Shown piece by piece: positions 48,741 through 59,893 of a stretch of DNA of 64,000 bases. Origin of the DNA: Prochlorococcus sp. AG-402-P18 (GTDB lineage: Bacteria; Cyanobacteriota; Cyanobacteriia; PCC-6307; Cyanobiaceae); NCBI GenBank assembly GCA_003216275.1, contig QCJC01000009.1, positions 1-64,000 of the forward strand, in the 5' to 3' direction. Each line of letters begins with the position of its first letter. Positions within the stretch are counted from its first letter, which is position 1. The notes below the pieces were generated by a model, which searched no databases, was not told the origin of the DNA, and saw nothing but the letters and a program-made list of their open reading frames with translations. Position numbers and translations under genes: made by a program.

Positions 48741-49886
48741 TTATTTATCAAAACCCAGATGCTTATTTAATGCAGCAATAATTCTTGAATTTGCAGCAGG
48801 AAAAGGAAAATTAGAAAGTTGATCAGGAGCTATCCAAAGAAATCTTTGACTCGCTAATGCTTTTGGATTACCTGATTTCCATTCACAAATATGAACAGTA
48901 AAATGTAGTTTCTTATGACTATACAAATGCTCAAAAGATATAAGTTTTTCTCCTACATTTATATTAATTCCAAGTTCTTCAGTTATCTCTCTCTTAATCG
49001 TATCTTCAATAGATTCATCTGATTCTTTTTTACCTCCAGGAAACTCCCACATTCCTCCCATACTTGAATTTTCATTGCGCTGATCAATAAGCAATTCTCC
49101 TTCTTTATTAAAAACTAAACCAATACCTATTTGTTGACTAGATATTATTTTTTTCATCTCTTTCTTAGGAAAATCAACAGGATCGTACTTGATAAAAGCC
49201 AAACAGTAATTTTTTAGAGGGCAGCAATAACATCTTGGCTTATGCTTGGTACAAACTGTTGCGCCCAAATCCATTAAAGCCTGATTAAAATTTCTAGGAC
49301 TTTCAACTGAAAGCAAAGAATTACTTAATCGCCATAAACGTTTATCATCTTTTCTTGATGATTTATCACTTGCAATTAATCTAGAAAAGATTCTTTTAAC
49401 ATTGCCGTCCAAGATTGGACTAGGCAAATCAAACGCAGATGAGATAATACTTCCGGCTGTACTTCTACCAATACCCGGTAAAGACATCCATTGATCTATT
49501 TGTACTGGCCATAATGAATCATTCCGAGTTGAATTTGTATTGATCAATTTAACTAAAAGTTGGGAGGAAGTATGAATTCGTTTAGCTCTCGAGTAGTAAC
49601 CGAGTCCTTGCCAATTCAAAAGAACTGTTTGTAGATCAGCTTCCTCTAAAAGCTTCAAGGTAGGAAATGACCTCATCCATTTTTCCCAGTAAGGAATTAC
49701 GACCTTCAACTGAGTCTGCTGAAGCATTATTTCTGCAATCCATATCCCATAAGGAGAAATGATTTCTCTAGATTTAGGAATCTGACCATACTTATTTAAT
49801 TTCCATGGTATCCAATGTCTACCATTGTTTAGAAACCATGCTAGAAGCTCATTTTGAATATCTTCAATTGAATCAACTATATCCAT
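48741..49886 (-). CDS. mutY: A/G-specific adenine DNA glycosylase with C-terminal Nudix domain
   Basis: A 381-residue repair enzyme that removes adenine mispaired with 8-oxoguanine. The catalytic Glu lies in IAEIMLQQTQL, the helix-hairpin-helix is SLPGIGRSTAGSII, and DGNVKRIFSRL carries the catalytic Asp. The [4Fe-4S] motif CTKHKPRCYCCPLKNYC is intact (Cx6Cx2Cx5C). Residues from about 245 form a MutT-like domain with a complete Nudix box, from G in GGKKESDESIED to REITEELGI, whereas most MutY C-terminal domains have lost it. It could therefore be more than an 8-oxoG reader. Transcribed alone. Confidence 0.94.
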   Translation of the reverse strand: MDIVDSIEDIQNELLAWFLNNGRHWIPWKLNKYGQIPKSREIISPYGIWIAEIMLQQTQLKVVIPYWEKWMRSFPTLKLLEEADLQTVLLNWQGLGYYSRAKRIHTSSQLLVKLINTNSTRNDSLWPVQIDQWMSLPGIGRSTAGSIISSAFDLPSPILDGNVKRIFSRLIASDKSSRKDDKRLWRLSNSLLSVESPRNFNQALMDLGATVCTKHKPRCYCCPLKNYCLAFIKYDPVDFPKKEMKKIISSQQIGIGLVFNKEGELLIDQRNENSSMGGMWEFPGGKKESDESIEDTIKREITEELGININVGEKLISFEHLYSHKKLHFTVHICEWKSGNPKALASQRFLWIAPDQLSNFPFPAANSRIIAALNKHLGFDK

Positions 49887-50101
49887 TTGAAATAATAATA
49901 TGTTTAAAATAAGTTAAAAGAAAAATAAAATAATAAAATTAAATATGGTATAAGTTCTTATCACTAATCAATAAGCCATTAACCCAATAAATAGATCAAT
50001 AGATTCTTATCTTTTATGAAAGTTATTAAAATTATTCATTCACTATATAAGTCTGACAATAATCCTAACTTTAAGTAAAATTTAATTCATTCATTAAATT
50101 T

Positions 50102-51001
50102 ATGAAACAAATCTGGAATTGGGGCAAATATCAAGTCTCTTGGCAAGTAGAAGGTGAGAAAAAGGATTCTTCAATTGCATGTATTTTCATACATGGATTT
50201 GGGGCTTCCAAGGAGCATTGGAGATTTAATCAAAAATTTCTTAGTTCAATTACACCTTGCTATGCGCTCGACTTGATTGGTTTTGGAGAAAGCAGTCAGC
50301 CAATATCAAAACTTTCATATGAAAAGGAAAGCCATGAAAGTTTTAATTATTGTTTTGATCAATGGAGTCAGCAAATTATTGATTTCTGCAATGAAGTAGT
50401 CAAAAAACCTGTTGTATTGATTGGTAATTCAATTGGAGGAGTAATAGCATTAAATGCATCTAACAAATTAGATCAAGGCTGTTCGAGAATAGTATTAATT
50501 GATTGTGCCCAAAGAACCATGGATGATAAACGCTTAAATGAGCAGTCATTATTTATGCGTTTTATTAGACCAATCATTAAAACTCTTGTAAGACAACGAA
50601 TATTTAGTGCAACATTATTTAAAAATGCAGCTAATCCAAGTTTTATTAAAAAGATATTAAAAATTGCCTATCCAAGTGGTCAAAATATTAATGAAGAGTT
50701 GATCGAAATATTATTCAAACCAACTCAAAGGGAAGGCGCACCAGAAGCATTTCGAGGATTTATAAATTTATTTGATGATCATTTAGCAACTGATTTACTA
50801 AAAAGTTTAAGAATTCCTATCTATTTAATTTGGGGAGAAAAAGATCCATGGGAACCTGTAAAAGAAGCACAACAGTGGTTAAAATCTTTCGAATCAATCA
50901 AATCATTAATGATTATAAGTAATGCTGGGCATTGCCCTCATGACGAAATGCCCGAAAAAGTCAATCCTATTCTGAAAAAGATTATTCAAGAAGCCATATA
51001 A
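50102..51001 (+). CDS. Alpha/beta-fold hydrolase, second copy
   Basis: A 299-residue serine hydrolase with the same motif set as the one at 18269-19180: FIHGFGASKEHWRFN, the nucleophile elbow IGNSIGGVIALN, the acid in LIWGEKDPWEP and the His in NAGHCPHDEMP. The two are probably paralogs of one cyanobacterial group. The substrate is unknown. Its 3' end overlaps the convergent sigma-factor gene by 16 bases. About 210 AT-rich bases without genes precede it. Confidence 0.87.
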   Translation: MKQIWNWGKYQVSWQVEGEKKDSSIACIFIHGFGASKEHWRFNQKFLSSITPCYALDLIGFGESSQPISKLSYEKESHESFNYCFDQWSQQIIDFCNEVVKKPVVLIGNSIGGVIALNASNKLDQGCSRIVLIDCAQRTMDDKRLNEQSLFMRFIRPIIKTLVRQRIFSATLFKNAANPSFIKKILKIAYPSGQNINEELIEILFKPTQREGAPEAFRGFINLFDDHLATDLLKSLRIPIYLIWGEKDPWEPVKEAQQWLKSFESIKSLMIISNAGHCPHDEMPEKVNPILKKIIQEAI

Positions 51002-51990
51002 GCTTCTACAGACTCTCCAACTTTTCTTAAGCCTCTCAACCCATCTCTCTCTAAATTTCTAACTCTATCTCTACTTATTCCTAATACTCGACCAATTCCA
51101 GTCAGACTCATTGGATCATCTCCATCTATGCCATAACGCATTCTTAAAACGCGATTTTGTAGTTCTGGGAGTTGTTCTAGCAAGGTCTCTAAATCACCTT
51201 TCATACAATCATTTTCAATTTGTTCAGAAGGCATATCAATATCATTTGAAAGTAGGTCTAATAAAATAGTGTCATCTCCATCTCCGATTTTGGTTTCCAA
51301 GCTCACAGGTTGACCCACTCTGCTCATTAGATCTTTAACATCATTTTCCGGAAGTTCAACATAATCAGCTAATTCTTTGATAGTAGGAGTTCTTGAGAGC
51401 TCTTGACTTAATTCTCTTTGACCTTTTTTCAGCTTATTGAGCATTTCAGTTATGTGAATTGGCAACCTTATTGATCTACTCTTCTCAGCGATTGCACGTG
51501 TAATGCCCTGACGTATCCACCAATATGCATATGTTGAAAATTTATATCCTCTAGTTGGATCAAACTTTTCAACTCCTCTTACTAGTCCGATAGTTCCTTC
51601 TTGAATTAAATCTAATAACTCCATATTTCTTTTCGTATATTTCTTAGCAACACTGACTACTAAGCGTAAATTGGCAGCAACCATTCTTTCTTTAGCTCTT
51701 TTACCACTTTTTAATTTCTTTTTCAATTCAGATACTTTCATACCAGCTTTTTCAGCGAAATAATTAATTTCTGGCTTCTCTCCAAGATTATCCTCAAGCT
51801 CTTCTGCAATATTTTCGAGTACCATTAAGTCCTGAACCTGTCTTCCTAAGGTAATTTCCTGTTCGTGAGATAACAAAGGTACCCTGCCAATATCTCTCAA
51901 ATATGATCTAACCAGATCAATATCTGATACCGCCCTAGGGGATGAAACATTTGACTGACTTTTGCTTAGAGGCGCTATTGCTGTCGTCAT
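50986..51990 (-). CDS. RNA polymerase sigma factor, group 2 (RpoD-like)
   Basis: A sigma-70 of about 334 residues. Region 1.2 is DLVRSYLRDIGRVPLLSHEQE; region 2 spans NLRLVVSVAKKYTKRNMELLDLIQEG through FDPTRGYKFSTYAYWWIRQ; region 4.2 ends LTGIGRVLGISRDRVRNLERDGLR. It lacks the long N-terminus of the principal sigma factor, so it is a group 2 (non-essential, stress- or light-responsive) type. I start at MTTAIAPLS (51990); an upstream ATG at 52038 adds 16 residues. Which of the several cyanobacterial group 2 factors it is cannot be said. Confidence 0.92.
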   Translation of the reverse strand: MTTAIAPLSKSQSNVSSPRAVSDIDLVRSYLRDIGRVPLLSHEQEITLGRQVQDLMVLENIAEELEDNLGEKPEINYFAEKAGMKVSELKKKLKSGKRAKERMVAANLRLVVSVAKKYTKRNMELLDLIQEGTIGLVRGVEKFDPTRGYKFSTYAYWWIRQGITRAIAEKSRSIRLPIHITEMLNKLKKGQRELSQELSRTPTIKELADYVELPENDVKDLMSRVGQPVSLETKIGDGDDTILLDLLSNDIDMPSEQIENDCMKGDLETLLEQLPELQNRVLRMRYGIDGDDPMSLTGIGRVLGISRDRVRNLERDGLRGLRKVGESVEAYMAS

Positions 51991-52089
51991 CTTTTGTTGA
52001 GTTTTGTAAAGCTTACTACTAAGAATTGTAAAGATCAATTAAGGAATGTTCATCTATTGAATTTTTGAGTAAAAATACTTATACGGCTT

Positions 52090-53517
52090 CTACGACATGC
52101 TCCCTAAAAGCCAAGAGGCTGTCTTCAGGTAAATCAATACTCCCGCAACGTCTGTAGCAGTTGTAATAAATGGAGCTGACATCAACGCAGGATCCAATCC
52201 CATACGATCAAACAGGAGTGGTAAGGCTGCGCCTGCAGTAGCAGCCAATGTTGTAATGGCCATCAAACTTATACCAACAGCCATTGCGACTAACGGTCCT
52301 TGTCCTTGCCACCAGGCAAAAGGAACAACAACCGCAACCATTAAAATTCCTAATAAAGCACCAGCCAATGCTTCACGCGCAATTGCTTTAAAATGTCCAA
52401 GTCTTTGAATTCGTTGAGTGCTTAAGCCTCGGATGACCACAGTAGAGCTCTGAGCTCCAACATTCCCGCCTGCACCAATAAGTAATGGTATAAAAGCTGC
52501 AAGCAAAACTACTTTTTTTAAAACCTCATCATTCATTGCAATAACTTGGGTGGTCAATCCATTAGCAATGACTAAAACAGCTAGCCAAACAACTCTGCGT
52601 CTTGCAACTACAAATAAATTACTTTGAAAATAATCATCTTCATCTCCTGCTTGCACTGCGCCAGCTGCATAAATATCTCTAGTTGCTTCTTGTTCAATCA
52701 CATCAATTACATCATCCACTGTGACAATTCCTACTAACCTTTTTTCACGATCCACTACAGGTAAAGCTAAAAAATCATATCTTTGAATTGCTCGTGCAAC
52801 CTCTTCCTGGTCTGTATCTGTTCTAACATTTACAACTTCTTTGGTCATAATTTCTCCAATTAGAGATTCTGGATCAGCAACCACTAAATCTCTCAAAGAG
52901 AGGATTCCACTCAAATGTCTTTCTTTATCAGTGACATAAAGGCTGTAAATAGTTTCAGTAAAAGCGGCTCTTTGTCTAACCAATTTCAAAGCTTGGGATA
53001 CGCTAAAAAATTCCTTAAAATCAATAAATTCTGTTGTCATTAATCTCCCAGCAGTCTCAGATTCATAGCCCAAAAGTTGAGCAGTTACTCTCCTTTCCTC
53101 AGGACTCAATTCTGACAGTAAACGTCTAACAACTTTCGCCGGCAACTCATCAAACAGACGAACCCTATCATCGGGAGACATCTCTTCGACTAAATCCAAA
53201 ACTTCATTTGATCGCAAGCGATCTAAAAGATTTTGCTGTACTGATGCATCTAAATACTCATAGACCTCTATCGCTTCGTTTTTATTTAAAAGTCTAAAAG
53301 CCAAGGCCTGCAAAATCATTGGTAGATTTCCAATAGCTTGAGCTACATCAACAGGCTGAACAGGCTCCAATAATGATTTCACCCCATCATAATTGCCCGC
53401 AGATAGCATTGCCTCCAATTGCTTAGCAACCTCATCGGCCACACAATTTCCATTAGTCGAATGGCTAGCCTCACTGGATCCCCCTAATTGTTCATTCATA
53501 ATGGGCGCAGCGAGCAT
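52090..53517 (-). CDS. mgtE: Magnesium transporter MgtE
   Basis: A 475-residue Mg2+ channel or transporter. An N-terminal superhelical domain (about 30-150, with MSPDDRVRLFDELPAKVVRRLL) is followed by two CBS domains (LYVTDKERHLSGILSLRDLV and ALPVVDREKRLVGIVTVDDV) that sense Mg2+, then five membrane helices with AAFIPLLIGAGGNVGAQSSTV and MGLDPALMSAPFITTATD lining the pore. Two starts are possible (53517 or 53499). It is divergent from the glutathione peroxidase gene. No Mg2+ riboswitch was recognised upstream. Confidence 0.95.
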   Translation of the reverse strand: MLAAPIMNEQLGGSSEASHSTNGNCVADEVAKQLEAMLSAGNYDGVKSLLEPVQPVDVAQAIGNLPMILQALAFRLLNKNEAIEVYEYLDASVQQNLLDRLRSNEVLDLVEEMSPDDRVRLFDELPAKVVRRLLSELSPEERRVTAQLLGYESETAGRLMTTEFIDFKEFFSVSQALKLVRQRAAFTETIYSLYVTDKERHLSGILSLRDLVVADPESLIGEIMTKEVVNVRTDTDQEEVARAIQRYDFLALPVVDREKRLVGIVTVDDVIDVIEQEATRDIYAAGAVQAGDEDDYFQSNLFVVARRRVVWLAVLVIANGLTTQVIAMNDEVLKKVVLLAAFIPLLIGAGGNVGAQSSTVVIRGLSTQRIQRLGHFKAIAREALAGALLGILMVAVVVPFAWWQGQGPLVAMAVGISLMAITTLAATAGAALPLLFDRMGLDPALMSAPFITTATDVAGVLIYLKTASWLLGSMS

Positions 53518-53562
53518 TTATATTTTATGACTAAGATCACAAAAAAATCTTCCCATAAATCC

Positions 53563-54039
53563 ATGTCAGTGAATATCAGCAATGTACAAGTCCTCTCTCC
53601 TGAAGGCAAAAAAATCAGTTTAGGGGAATACAAAGGAAAAACTCTATTAATTGTGAATGTGGCCAGCAAATGCGGCTTCACAAAGCAATACAAAGGTCTT
53701 CAGAAGCTACAAGACCAATATGGATCCAAAGGGTTAGTTGTTCTTGGATTTCCATGTAATGATTTTGGCAATCAAGAGCCTGGCACCTTAGAAGAAATCA
53801 AGAAATTTTGTTCAGTTTCTTATAACGTCAATTTTCCACTTTTTCAAAAAGTTCATGCAAAGGGAAAAACAACTGAGCCATTTACCACGTTAAATCGAAC
53901 TAATCCATCTGGAGATGTTGAATGGAACTTTGAGAAATTCCTTGTAAATAAGAGCGGTGATGTAGTTAACAGATTCAAAAGTTCTGTAGAGCCTGAAAGC
54001 AATGAGATAAAATTTGCAATCGAAAGTGAGCTATCATAA
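53563..54039 (+). CDS. Glutathione peroxidase (Cys type)
   Basis: A 158-residue thiol peroxidase. The active-site motif is NVASKCGFT, with Cys in place of selenocysteine; the FPCNDFGNQEPGT block carries the conserved Gln, and VEWNFEKFLV the Trp-Asn pair. Cyanobacterial members reduce lipid hydroperoxides and often use thioredoxin or NADPH systems in place of glutathione. I start at ATG 53563 (SVNISNVQV); longer in-frame starts (53527, 53488) would overlap mgtE or its leader. Convergent with crcB at the 3' end. Confidence 0.93.
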   Translation: MSVNISNVQVLSPEGKKISLGEYKGKTLLIVNVASKCGFTKQYKGLQKLQDQYGSKGLVVLGFPCNDFGNQEPGTLEEIKKFCSVSYNVNFPLFQKVHAKGKTTEPFTTLNRTNPSGDVEWNFEKFLVNKSGDVVNRFKSSVEPESNEIKFAIESELS

Positions 54040-54381
54040 TTTAGCTATTTTTTGTGAGGATACAGAACCCAGATGGATAAACAAAAAACTAAGAATAAAA
54101 ACGCATATTAAATTCACTAAAGCTTTCAATAAAAGACCATTAATAATTAATTCGAATAAATCAAAAATCCATCCACTAAATGTTGTTAGAGAGCCGCAAA
54201 ATCCAAAGCTAAAGATTAATTTATATCTCGAGTTAATTTTAGTAGAATTAATGTAACCTATTAAAAAACATCCAATTATATTTACTAAAAATATATTTTC
54301 TATTTGCCATCTTAATATAGCAGCAGGAATTGCACCAATAGAAACTAGAAGAATTTTATTTAGTAGTGAATCATTTACCAT
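54034..54381 (-). CDS. crcB: CrcB/Fluc fluoride channel subunit (1 of 2)
   Basis: A 115-residue membrane protein with four hydrophobic helices. It shows the family's GAIPAAILRW start, LVNIIGCFLIGY with the conserved Asn, and FGFCGSLTTFSGWIFD, the T-T-F-S pore region. Fluc proteins export fluoride as dual-topology dimers; where two genes are paired, the products usually assemble as a heterodimer. Its ATG overlaps the stop of the upstream crcB copy by 1 base (TAATG). Confidence 0.9.
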   Translation of the reverse strand: MVNDSLLNKILLVSIGAIPAAILRWQIENIFLVNIIGCFLIGYINSTKINSRYKLIFSFGFCGSLTTFSGWIFDLFELIINGLLLKALVNLICVFILSFLFIHLGSVSSQKIAKL

Positions 54382-54773
54382 TAATTAACAACCAAACTTC
54401 CTATCCAAATTAAAATTAAAGGCAATGAAATAGATAGAAGCAAAAATTTAATCATTACATAAGGTTTATTAGCCATGATCAATTGATATGAATCAAAGAC
54501 AAATGTTGAAAAAGTACTCATACTTCCAAGAAAACCTACAGAAAATAATAAAATTAATTGATAAGAATAGCTTAAATCTTTTATTTTCAATAAAATAGAA
54601 TAAAACAATCCCAACAGAAATGAAGAGCAACTATTAATAAATAAAATTCTAAACTCTTTCTTTATTGAGAGTTCTCCTAATTTCTGATATATTAATAGTC
54701 TAAAATTTACTCCAAAAAGTGCTCCAGTAGAAACCAAAAAGAAAGACTTTATAATCTCATTGGGTTCCAACAT
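54381..54773 (-). CDS. crcB: CrcB/Fluc fluoride channel subunit (2 of 2)
   Basis: A 130-residue paired partner of the following gene, also with four hydrophobic helices: GALFGVNFRLL, INSCSSFLLGL and SVGFLGSMSTFSTFVFD. The first two blocks are more divergent than in its partner (the usual Asn-x-x-Gly-x-F becomes Asn-x-x-Ser-x-F), consistent with a split heterodimer. It overlaps the SH3-domain gene upstream by 17 bases. No fluoride riboswitch was recognised upstream; the chain starts with gyrB. Confidence 0.88.
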   Translation of the reverse strand: MLEPNEIIKSFFLVSTGALFGVNFRLLIYQKLGELSIKKEFRILFINSCSSFLLGLFYSILLKIKDLSYSYQLILLFSVGFLGSMSTFSTFVFDSYQLIMANKPYVMIKFLLLSISLPLILIWIGSLVVN

Positions 54774-55094
54774 TAACCCATCCTCTTTTATAAAAAAGTT
54801 GATCAGATGTATTAGTCAAAACACTTACATATAGCCATTTCCCATTATTTGGGGTTTCCCATACTTTTAAAACTTCAACAGGAGTTCCCGCATTAAACGT
54901 ATCCAAAACATATGATTCTTCAGAAACTGCAGAAAGCAAATGAAAGGCCTTAAGAGCAATTAAAGGTGATTTATCAACATTTTGTCTTTGCCGAATAGTT
55001 GCCTTTTGAGCGCCTCCTGCTGGCAATGTTGTTGGAATAAATAAAGCAACACCTAAGATCCACGACCAAATTAAAATAGTACTAATTACGCTCA

Positions 55095-55095
<1 letters not shown>
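54757..55095 (-). CDS. Membrane-anchored SH3-domain (SH3b) hypothetical protein
   Basis: A 112-residue protein with a hydrophobic N-terminal segment (residues 3-24), then a region with FNAGTPVEVLKVWETPNNGKW and KRGWVNV that looks like a bacterial SH3 domain, which often binds cell-wall peptides or proteins. Probably periplasmic. Function unknown. Its ATG shares one base with the gyrB stop (TAATG), and its 3' end overlaps crcB by 17 bases, so it is translated as part of the gyrB chain. Confidence 0.72.
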
Positions 55096-57104
<2,009 letters not shown>

Positions 57105-57230
57105 TTAGAGATAACCTTTCCCGAAACCTCAATTTAACATTGGTATGAGAGAAAGTCTTGGGAAAAATTTCAAAACCAAACTAAGAAATCATTTTTTTTG
57201 CAATTACTCCCAATAAAACCTTTTACAACG

Positions 57231-58133
57231 ATGATGCAACCCAAGAAACCACTTGTTATTGCTTTAATGGGGCCTACTGCTAGCGGAAAAACAGAATTAG
57301 CTATTGATATTGCAAGAACTCTGAAAACAAATATTCATAATGTTGATTCAAGACAAATTTATATAGATATGACAATAGGTACAGCTAAACCAACTCAAGA
57401 AGAACGACAAAAAGTTCATCATTATCTGATTGATCTATGTTTACCCTCTAAGCCAATAACTCTACATGAATTTAAATCAATAGCATCAGTCACTATGGAG
57501 GGTGACATAGCAAAACAAAAATTGGTTTTTTTAGTAGGTGGAAGTGGTTTATATCTTCAATCCTTAATAGGAAGACTGAATCCACCTAAAGTTCCACCTC
57601 AGAAATTCTTCAGAAGTCAACTACTCAGTATGAAAGACATAAAAATCCATCAACTTTTACAATGCTGCGATCCACAAGCAGCGGAAAAAATACATCCAAA
57701 AGATTCATTAAGGATAATTAGAGCCTTGGAAGTCTTTTATGCGACTGGAGAGAAATTCTCTAATCAAAAAAGTTTAGAAACTCCACCTTGGCAAATACTA
57801 GAGCTTGGTTTAAATCCAACTAATTTAAAAGAAAGAATAAAATATAGAACAAGAAAAATGTTTAAGAATGGATTAATAGAAGAAACTGAGAATTTGATAT
57901 TTAAATATGGAAAAGATTTATCATTACTAAAAACTATTGGATACGCAGAAGCCGAGTCGATTATTAATGGAGAAATAAGCTATGAAGAAGCACTGTCAAT
58001 AACTATTCAAAGAACAAGCCAACTAGCTAAAAGACAAAAAACCTGGTTTAGAAATAAGCACAATTCAAAATGGTTAGACGACAAAGACCCTTTATCTCAA
58101 GCTTTATCTTATGTAGATGAGGTTTTAGGTTAA
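57231..58133 (+). CDS. miaA: tRNA dimethylallyltransferase
   Basis: A 300-residue enzyme that adds the isopentenyl group to A37 of tRNAs reading UNN codons. The P-loop is [14 protein letters not shown], followed by [31 protein letters not shown] and [14 protein letters not shown]. Tandem ATGs at 57231 and 57234 are likely starts; the open frame extends to a TTG at 57198 that would add an unlikely leader. infC follows 57 bases downstream on the same strand. Confidence 0.95.
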   Translation: MMQPKKPLVIALMGPTASGKTELAIDIARTLKTNIHNVDSRQIYIDMTIGTAKPTQEERQKVHHYLIDLCLPSKPITLHEFKSIASVTMEGDIAKQKLVFLVGGSGLYLQSLIGRLNPPKVPPQKFFRSQLLSMKDIKIHQLLQCCDPQAAEKIHPKDSLRIIRALEVFYATGEKFSNQKSLETPPWQILELGLNPTNLKERIKYRTRKMFKNGLIEETENLIFKYGKDLSLLKTIGYAEAESIINGEISYEEALSITIQRTSQLAKRQKTWFRNKHNSKWLDDKDPLSQALSYVDEVLG

Positions 58134-58190
58134 TTATTTGATATACACTTAGAATCTATGCAAAAGGTATTGCTCCCCTTTAATAACTGA

Positions 58191-58799
58191 ATGCCACCAC
58201 GTCCCCGTTTTGATCGTCGCGCTCCAGAAAGAGAGCTGCCCAATATTAATGAAAGAATTAGCTATCCTGATCTGCGAGTTGTTGATGCAGACGGATCTCA
58301 GCTTGGTGTAATTAGCCGAGAAGAAGCTTTAGACATAGCAAAAGACAGAGAACTTGATCTGGTTTTGGTAAGTGAAAAAGCAAGCCCGCCAGTTTGTAGA
58401 ATAATGAACTACGGAAAATTCAAATTTGAGCAAGAAAAAAAGGCAAAAGAAGCGAAAAAGAAATCACATCAAACAGAAGTTAAGGAGGTAAAAATGCGTT
58501 ATAAAATTGACCAACATGATTATTTAGTAAGGATTAATCAAGCAACTCGTTTCCTTAAGGCAGGTGACAAAGTTAAATGCACTGTCATTTTCCGAGGTCG
58601 AGAAATACAACATACTGCATTGGCAGAAACCCTCCTTAAAAGAATGGCTAAAGACCTTGAAGAGAAAGCGGAAGTCCAACAATCTCCCAAAAGAGAAGGC
58701 AGAAATATGATTATGTTTCTAACTCCACGCAAAACTCCATTATTGAAGAAAGACTCAGAAGAAACAGCTCCCAAAAAACCTCTAAGAACCCTCAATTAA
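58191..58799 (+). CDS. infC: Translation initiation factor IF-3
   Basis: A 202-residue factor that binds the 30S subunit and discriminates start codons. The N-domain has [20 protein letters not shown] and [20 protein letters not shown]; after a charged linker the C-domain holds [18 protein letters not shown] and [15 protein letters not shown]. The start is a regular ATG and not the rare AUU used for autoregulation in E. coli. A terminator hairpin follows at 58813-58840. Confidence 0.97.
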   Translation: MPPRPRFDRRAPERELPNINERISYPDLRVVDADGSQLGVISREEALDIAKDRELDLVLVSEKASPPVCRIMNYGKFKFEQEKKAKEAKKKSHQTEVKEVKMRYKIDQHDYLVRINQATRFLKAGDKVKCTVIFRGREIQHTALAETLLKRMAKDLEEKAEVQQSPKREGRNMIMFLTPRKTPLLKKDSEETAPKKPLRTLN

Positions 58800-58812
58800 T
58801 TTTAAAAGTTAT

Positions 58813-58840
58813 AAAGTGACAAAGAAATAATTGTCACTTT
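58813..58840 (+). terminator. Hairpin after infC
   Basis: Inverted repeat AAAGTGACAA (58813-58822) and TTGTCACTTT (58831-58840) with an 8-base loop, 14 bases past the infC stop. The right arm ends in TTT but no longer T run follows, so termination may be partial. The GntR gene starts 45 bases further on. Confidence 0.6.
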
Positions 58841-58885
58841 GCATTCTGTTTATTAATCTGGCCACATTACCCCCTGGCTAAAGGC

Positions 58886-59875
58886 GTGAGATTCCACATA
58901 CAACAAGAAAGTGAAATCCCAGCTTCAAGTCAACTTTATAACCAAATTTGTTTTGCCATTGCCGCGAGACATTACCCTCCCGGTCACAGGCTGCCAAGTA
59001 CTAGGCAACTAGCAATGCAAACCGGTCTTCATAGAAATACCATTAGCAAGGTATACAGACAATTAGAGAATGATGGAGTCGTAGAGGCCATAGCAGGGTC
59101 TGGTATTTATGTTAGAGACCAACAAAAACAAAAGGAATTAAGAAATAGTCCTCCTTCAATGCGTAAAAAAGGAATATTAGATATCGATCTTGAAGTTAGG
59201 AAAAGCGTAGATGAACTTTTAAATGCTGGATGTACCTTGCAACAAACCAGAGAATTATTTACTAAGGAAATTGATTGGAGACTGAGATGTGGAGCGAGAT
59301 TACTAGTCAGCACACCAAGAGAAGACATTGGAGCATCTCTATTAATTGCTGAAGAATTAGCTCCTCATTTAGATGTACCGGTTGAAGTTGTTCCAATGGA
59401 AGAACTTGAAAGCGTTTTGGAAAGTTCTAGTAAAGGAACTGTTATTACAAGCAGATATTTCTTACAACCTCTGGAAGAGGTTGCCAAAAGACATCAAGTT
59501 AGAGCTATCGCAGTCGATCTAAGTGATTTCCAGAGAGAGCTAACAATCCTTAAGAAATTAAGATCTGGAAGTTGTGTGGGAATTGTGAGTATTAGTCCAG
59601 GAATCTTGAGAGCTGCAGAGGTAATTTTACACAGCATGCGTGGCAATGAAATATTATTAATGACTGCTAATCCTGATATTGGAAGCAGACTATTAGCTCT
59701 TTTAAGAGCATCAAGTCACGTAATCTGTGATAGTCCTAGCTTGCCTATTGTAGAACACACATTAAGGCAGAATCGTTCTCAGCTAATGAGAATGCCGCAA
59801 GTTCACTGCTCTGAAAATTATCTAAGTAAAAGCACCATAGAAGAATTACGCAAAGAGATAGGTCTCCTCGAATAA
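58886..59875 (+). CDS. GntR-type transcriptional regulator with unassigned C-terminal domain
   Basis: A 329-residue regulator. Residues 1-75 form a GntR winged helix: SQLYNQICFAIAARHYPPGHRLPS, RQLAMQTGLHRNTISKVYRQL and DGVVEAIAGSGIYV. The remaining 250 residues are not an obvious FCD, UTRA or aminotransferase-like MocR domain; alternating strand-helix segments (RLLVSTPREDIGASLLIAEELA, KGTVITSRYFL, CVGIVSISPGI, NEILLMTANPDI) suggest a two-lobed alpha/beta ligand fold. The start is GTG 58886. Its targets and ligand are unknown; cysE follows 18 bases later and may be cotranscribed. Confidence 0.82.
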   Translation: MRFHIQQESEIPASSQLYNQICFAIAARHYPPGHRLPSTRQLAMQTGLHRNTISKVYRQLENDGVVEAIAGSGIYVRDQQKQKELRNSPPSMRKKGILDIDLEVRKSVDELLNAGCTLQQTRELFTKEIDWRLRCGARLLVSTPREDIGASLLIAEELAPHLDVPVEVVPMEELESVLESSSKGTVITSRYFLQPLEEVAKRHQVRAIAVDLSDFQRELTILKKLRSGSCVGIVSISPGILRAAEVILHSMRGNEILLMTANPDIGSRLLALLRASSHVICDSPSLPIVEHTLRQNRSQLMRMPQVHCSENYLSKSTIEELRKEIGLLE

Positions 59876-59893
59876 AAGAAGCATAAACTCAAT

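Noticed and set aside
54014-54256. Plus-strand 80-codon frame after the glutathione peroxidase gene
   Set aside because: Antisense of crcB, which has clear family motifs.
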